Below are positions 5,579 through 6,158 of a DNA stretch of 6,158 bases, piece after piece. Position numbers and translations under genes: made by a program. The notes under the pieces were generated by a model. That model searched no databases and was not told where the DNA came from. It saw nothing but the letters and a program-made list of their open reading frames with translations. The stretch comes from Candidatus Komeilibacteria bacterium (lineage in GTDB: Bacteria > Patescibacteriota > Patescibacteriia > UBA1558), in assembly GCA_024654345.1 (NCBI GenBank), contig JANLIN010000055.1, positions 1-6,158 on the forward strand, given 5' to 3'. Numbering within the stretch: position 1 is the first letter of the stretch; the number at the start of each line of letters is the position of its first letter.

Positions 5579-5603
5579 GAAGTCCGCCAGAGGCGGACGT
5601 AGG
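5579..5603 (-). repeat. Palindromic element, copy 4, inverted, different core
   Basis: Its plus strand starts GAAGT and ends ACGTAGG, exactly the arms of the reverse complement of copy 2. The core between them differs: a GTCCGCC/GGCGGAC stem around AGA instead of the GTTCGC/GCGAAC stem. The core word GCCAGAGGCGGACG recurs at 5895-5908. Confidence 0.55.
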
Positions 5604-5612
5604 TGAGGCGGA

Positions 5613-5630
5613 ATTCCCGTTACCTTCTCC
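5613..5630 (+). pseudogene. Partial copy of the tRNA-Gly 3' end
   Basis: Bases 5613-5630 match tRNA-Gly 5284-5301 at 17 of 18 positions: ATTCCCGTTACCT, one G/T mismatch, then CTCC. This covers the 3' half of the T arm and the 3' acceptor strand, the part usually duplicated by integration at a tRNA gene. The upstream T stem is absent. It may be an old attachment-site scar or a tRNA-derived fragment. Confidence 0.5.
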
Positions 5631-5638
5631 GCGACTTG

Positions 5639-5657
5639 TCGGACGTGTCGCGTCCGA
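5639..5657. repeat. 7-bp inverted repeat
   Basis: TCGGACG (5639-5645) and CGTCCGA (5651-5657) flank TGTCG. It lies 8 bases past the tRNA-Gly-like fragment and 16 bases before the 42-nt direct repeat. Confidence 0.55.
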
Positions 5658-5673
5658 ACATTGCTCCGTCTTA

Positions 5674-5715
5674 CGTGCCTTGAAGCAAGTTCAAGTCACT
5701 CCAGCCTCCGCAATG
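5674..5715 (+). repeat. 42-nt direct repeat, copy A
   Basis: It starts CGTGCCTTGA, runs through CAAGTTCAAGTCACTCCAG and ends GCAATG. It matches copy B (5911-5952) at 39 of 42 positions. The copies are 237 bases apart, start to start. Neither contains a long palindrome, so this is a different repeat class from its neighbours. Confidence 0.85.
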
Positions 5716-5784
5716 TTCCTCCTTTCAGTTTTCCACTTTCAGCCAGAGACTGATCCGCCTTTGGCGCGAAACCCCTCGACTACG

Positions 5785-5829
5785 CCCCGAAGCGTCTGAC
5801 GTTTCCCGTCAGACGGGCTACGCTCGGGG
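5785..5829. repeat. Large compound hairpin
   Basis: An inner perfect 9-bp stem, CGTCTGACG (5793-5801) and CGTCAGACG (5807-5815) around TTTCC, sits inside outer arms CCCCGA (5785-5790) and TCGGGG (5824-5829). It is the strongest predicted structure between the two 42-nt repeats. No U tract follows, so it is not a typical terminator. Confidence 0.6.
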
Positions 5830-5910
5830 CTCAAGTGTAAAACTGTGTTCTCGAAAGACGGTTATTCATATTTTAAGAGTAGCGCGGCTTACCTGCCAGA
5901 GGCGGACGAG

Positions 5911-5952
5911 CGTGCCTTGATGCAAGTTCAAGTCACTCCAGCCTATGCAATG
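5911..5952 (+). repeat. 42-nt direct repeat, copy B
   Basis: Same unit as 5674-5715 with three substitutions (unit position 11 A to T, positions 35-36 CC to AT). It ends 25 bases before the maf ATG. It is immediately preceded by the GCCAGAGGCGGACG core word (5895-5908). The copies bracket the 5785-5829 hairpin, so the 195 bases between them could be a small inserted unit. Confidence 0.85.
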
Positions 5953-5977
5953 AGTTTTCTGAAATTAAGTTAGAATT

Positions 5978-6158
5978 ATGAAAAAATCTGCACCAAAAAA
6001 AATCATTCTCGCTTCTTCTTCGCCGCGGCGAAAGGAACTGTTTGGAAAGCTGGGCGTACCATTTACGGTGGAAGCGCCTGATTATGAGGAAGACATGTCT
6101 CTGAAAATGCCGCCACTGAAATTGGTGGTTGCTATGTCTCTAGGCAAGGCCGGGGCGG
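5978..6158 (+). CDS. maf: Maf-family nucleoside triphosphate pyrophosphatase, 5' part only
   Basis: The first 60 codons of a Maf protein (usual length about 190-200) run off the window. Maf proteins are cytoplasmic pyrophosphatases that hydrolyse dTTP, UTP and related or modified nucleotides to the monophosphates, and have been linked to septum inhibition. The amino-terminal signature IILASSSPRRKELF (9-22) is intact, including the phosphate-binding Arg pair (17-18). Glu37/38 in DYEED fit the conserved acidic position, and Lys57 fits the conserved Lys of the K.KA motif. SPRR rather than SPWR favours the YhdE (dTTP/UTP) type over the YceF (m7GTP) type. An in-frame TAA at 5966-5968 makes ATG 5978 the first start. 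No ribosome binding site is visible. TAGAAT at 5971-5976 is too close to the ATG to be its -10. Confidence 0.9.
   Translation, partial: MKKSAPKKIILASSSPRRKELFGKLGVPFTVEAPDYEEDMSLKMPPLKLVVAMSLGKAGA

Larger units (their letters stand above)
5303..5977. other. 675-base repeat-rich region without a credible gene
   Basis: Between tRNA-Gly and maf no reading frame shows protein character. The region holds at least nine short inverted repeats, a 42-nt direct repeat, and two tRNA-like fragments, listed separately. The open frame at 5545-5799 runs through several palindromes and its translation is low-complexity Arg/Pro/Ser sequence. The dense palindromes suggest an insertion hot spot or REP/MITE-like accumulation next to a tRNA gene. 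No transposase or integrase fragment is visible. Confidence 0.75.

Noticed and set aside
5304..5603. CRISPR array
   Set aside because: The repeat units are irregularly spaced, vary in length, include an inverted copy, and have no uniform spacers.
5545..5799. 84-codon plus-strand open frame in the repeat region
   Set aside because: It runs through three inverted repeats, a tRNA-like fragment and one 42-nt repeat. The translation has no domain-like pattern.
5971..5976. TAGAAT as the maf -10 box
   Set aside because: It ends one base before the ATG, so transcription would start inside the gene.

Overview
The window looks like chromosomal DNA from a Patescibacterium (Candidate Phyla Radiation, probably the Parcubacteria/Falkowbacteria side). 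This is an inference from several traits. MurJ and the FtsB-like protein have features I associate with that group, start codons sit almost on top of promoters with no Shine-Dalgarno sequence, the one large intergenic region is full of short palindromes, and there is a tiny single-helix membrane protein. The genetic code appears standard: TAA and TAG end the long genes, and I see no in-frame TGA.

Layout. (1) 32-991 encodes an unrecognised acidic protein whose last 50 or so residues differ sharply in base composition from the rest and resemble a C-type-lectin/FGE-like tail. (2) 992-1218 is intergenic, with a 13-nt direct repeat and an extended -10 promoter for murJ. (3) 1219-4582 is a two-gene operon: murJ (lipid II flippase) overlapping lepA (elongation factor 4) by 11 bases. 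(4) 4583-4740 carries a 31-codon membrane-peptide gene on the minus strand and a strong extended -10 promoter. (5) 4741-5139 is an ftsB/divIC-like cell-division gene whose ATG falls at the predicted transcription start. (6) 5151-5302 holds tRNA-Thr(CGT) and tRNA-Gly(CCC), three bases apart. (7) 5303-5977 is 675 bases without a credible gene, crowded with inverted repeats, a 42-nt direct repeat and fragments resembling tRNA. (8) 5978-6158 is the 5' end of a maf-family nucleotide pyrophosphatase, cut by the window edge.

The recognisable genes serve envelope growth (murJ), division (ftsB-like), nucleotide-pool cleaning (maf) and translation (lepA, two tRNAs). They are housekeeping genes rather than an accessory system. 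The features most worth following up are the adenine-poor 3' end of the first gene (a possible diversity-generating-retroelement variable region), the family of palindromes with shared arms and exchangeable cores, the partial copy of the tRNA-Gly 3' end 329 bases downstream, the missing charged residues in MurJ, and the near-leaderless gene starts.
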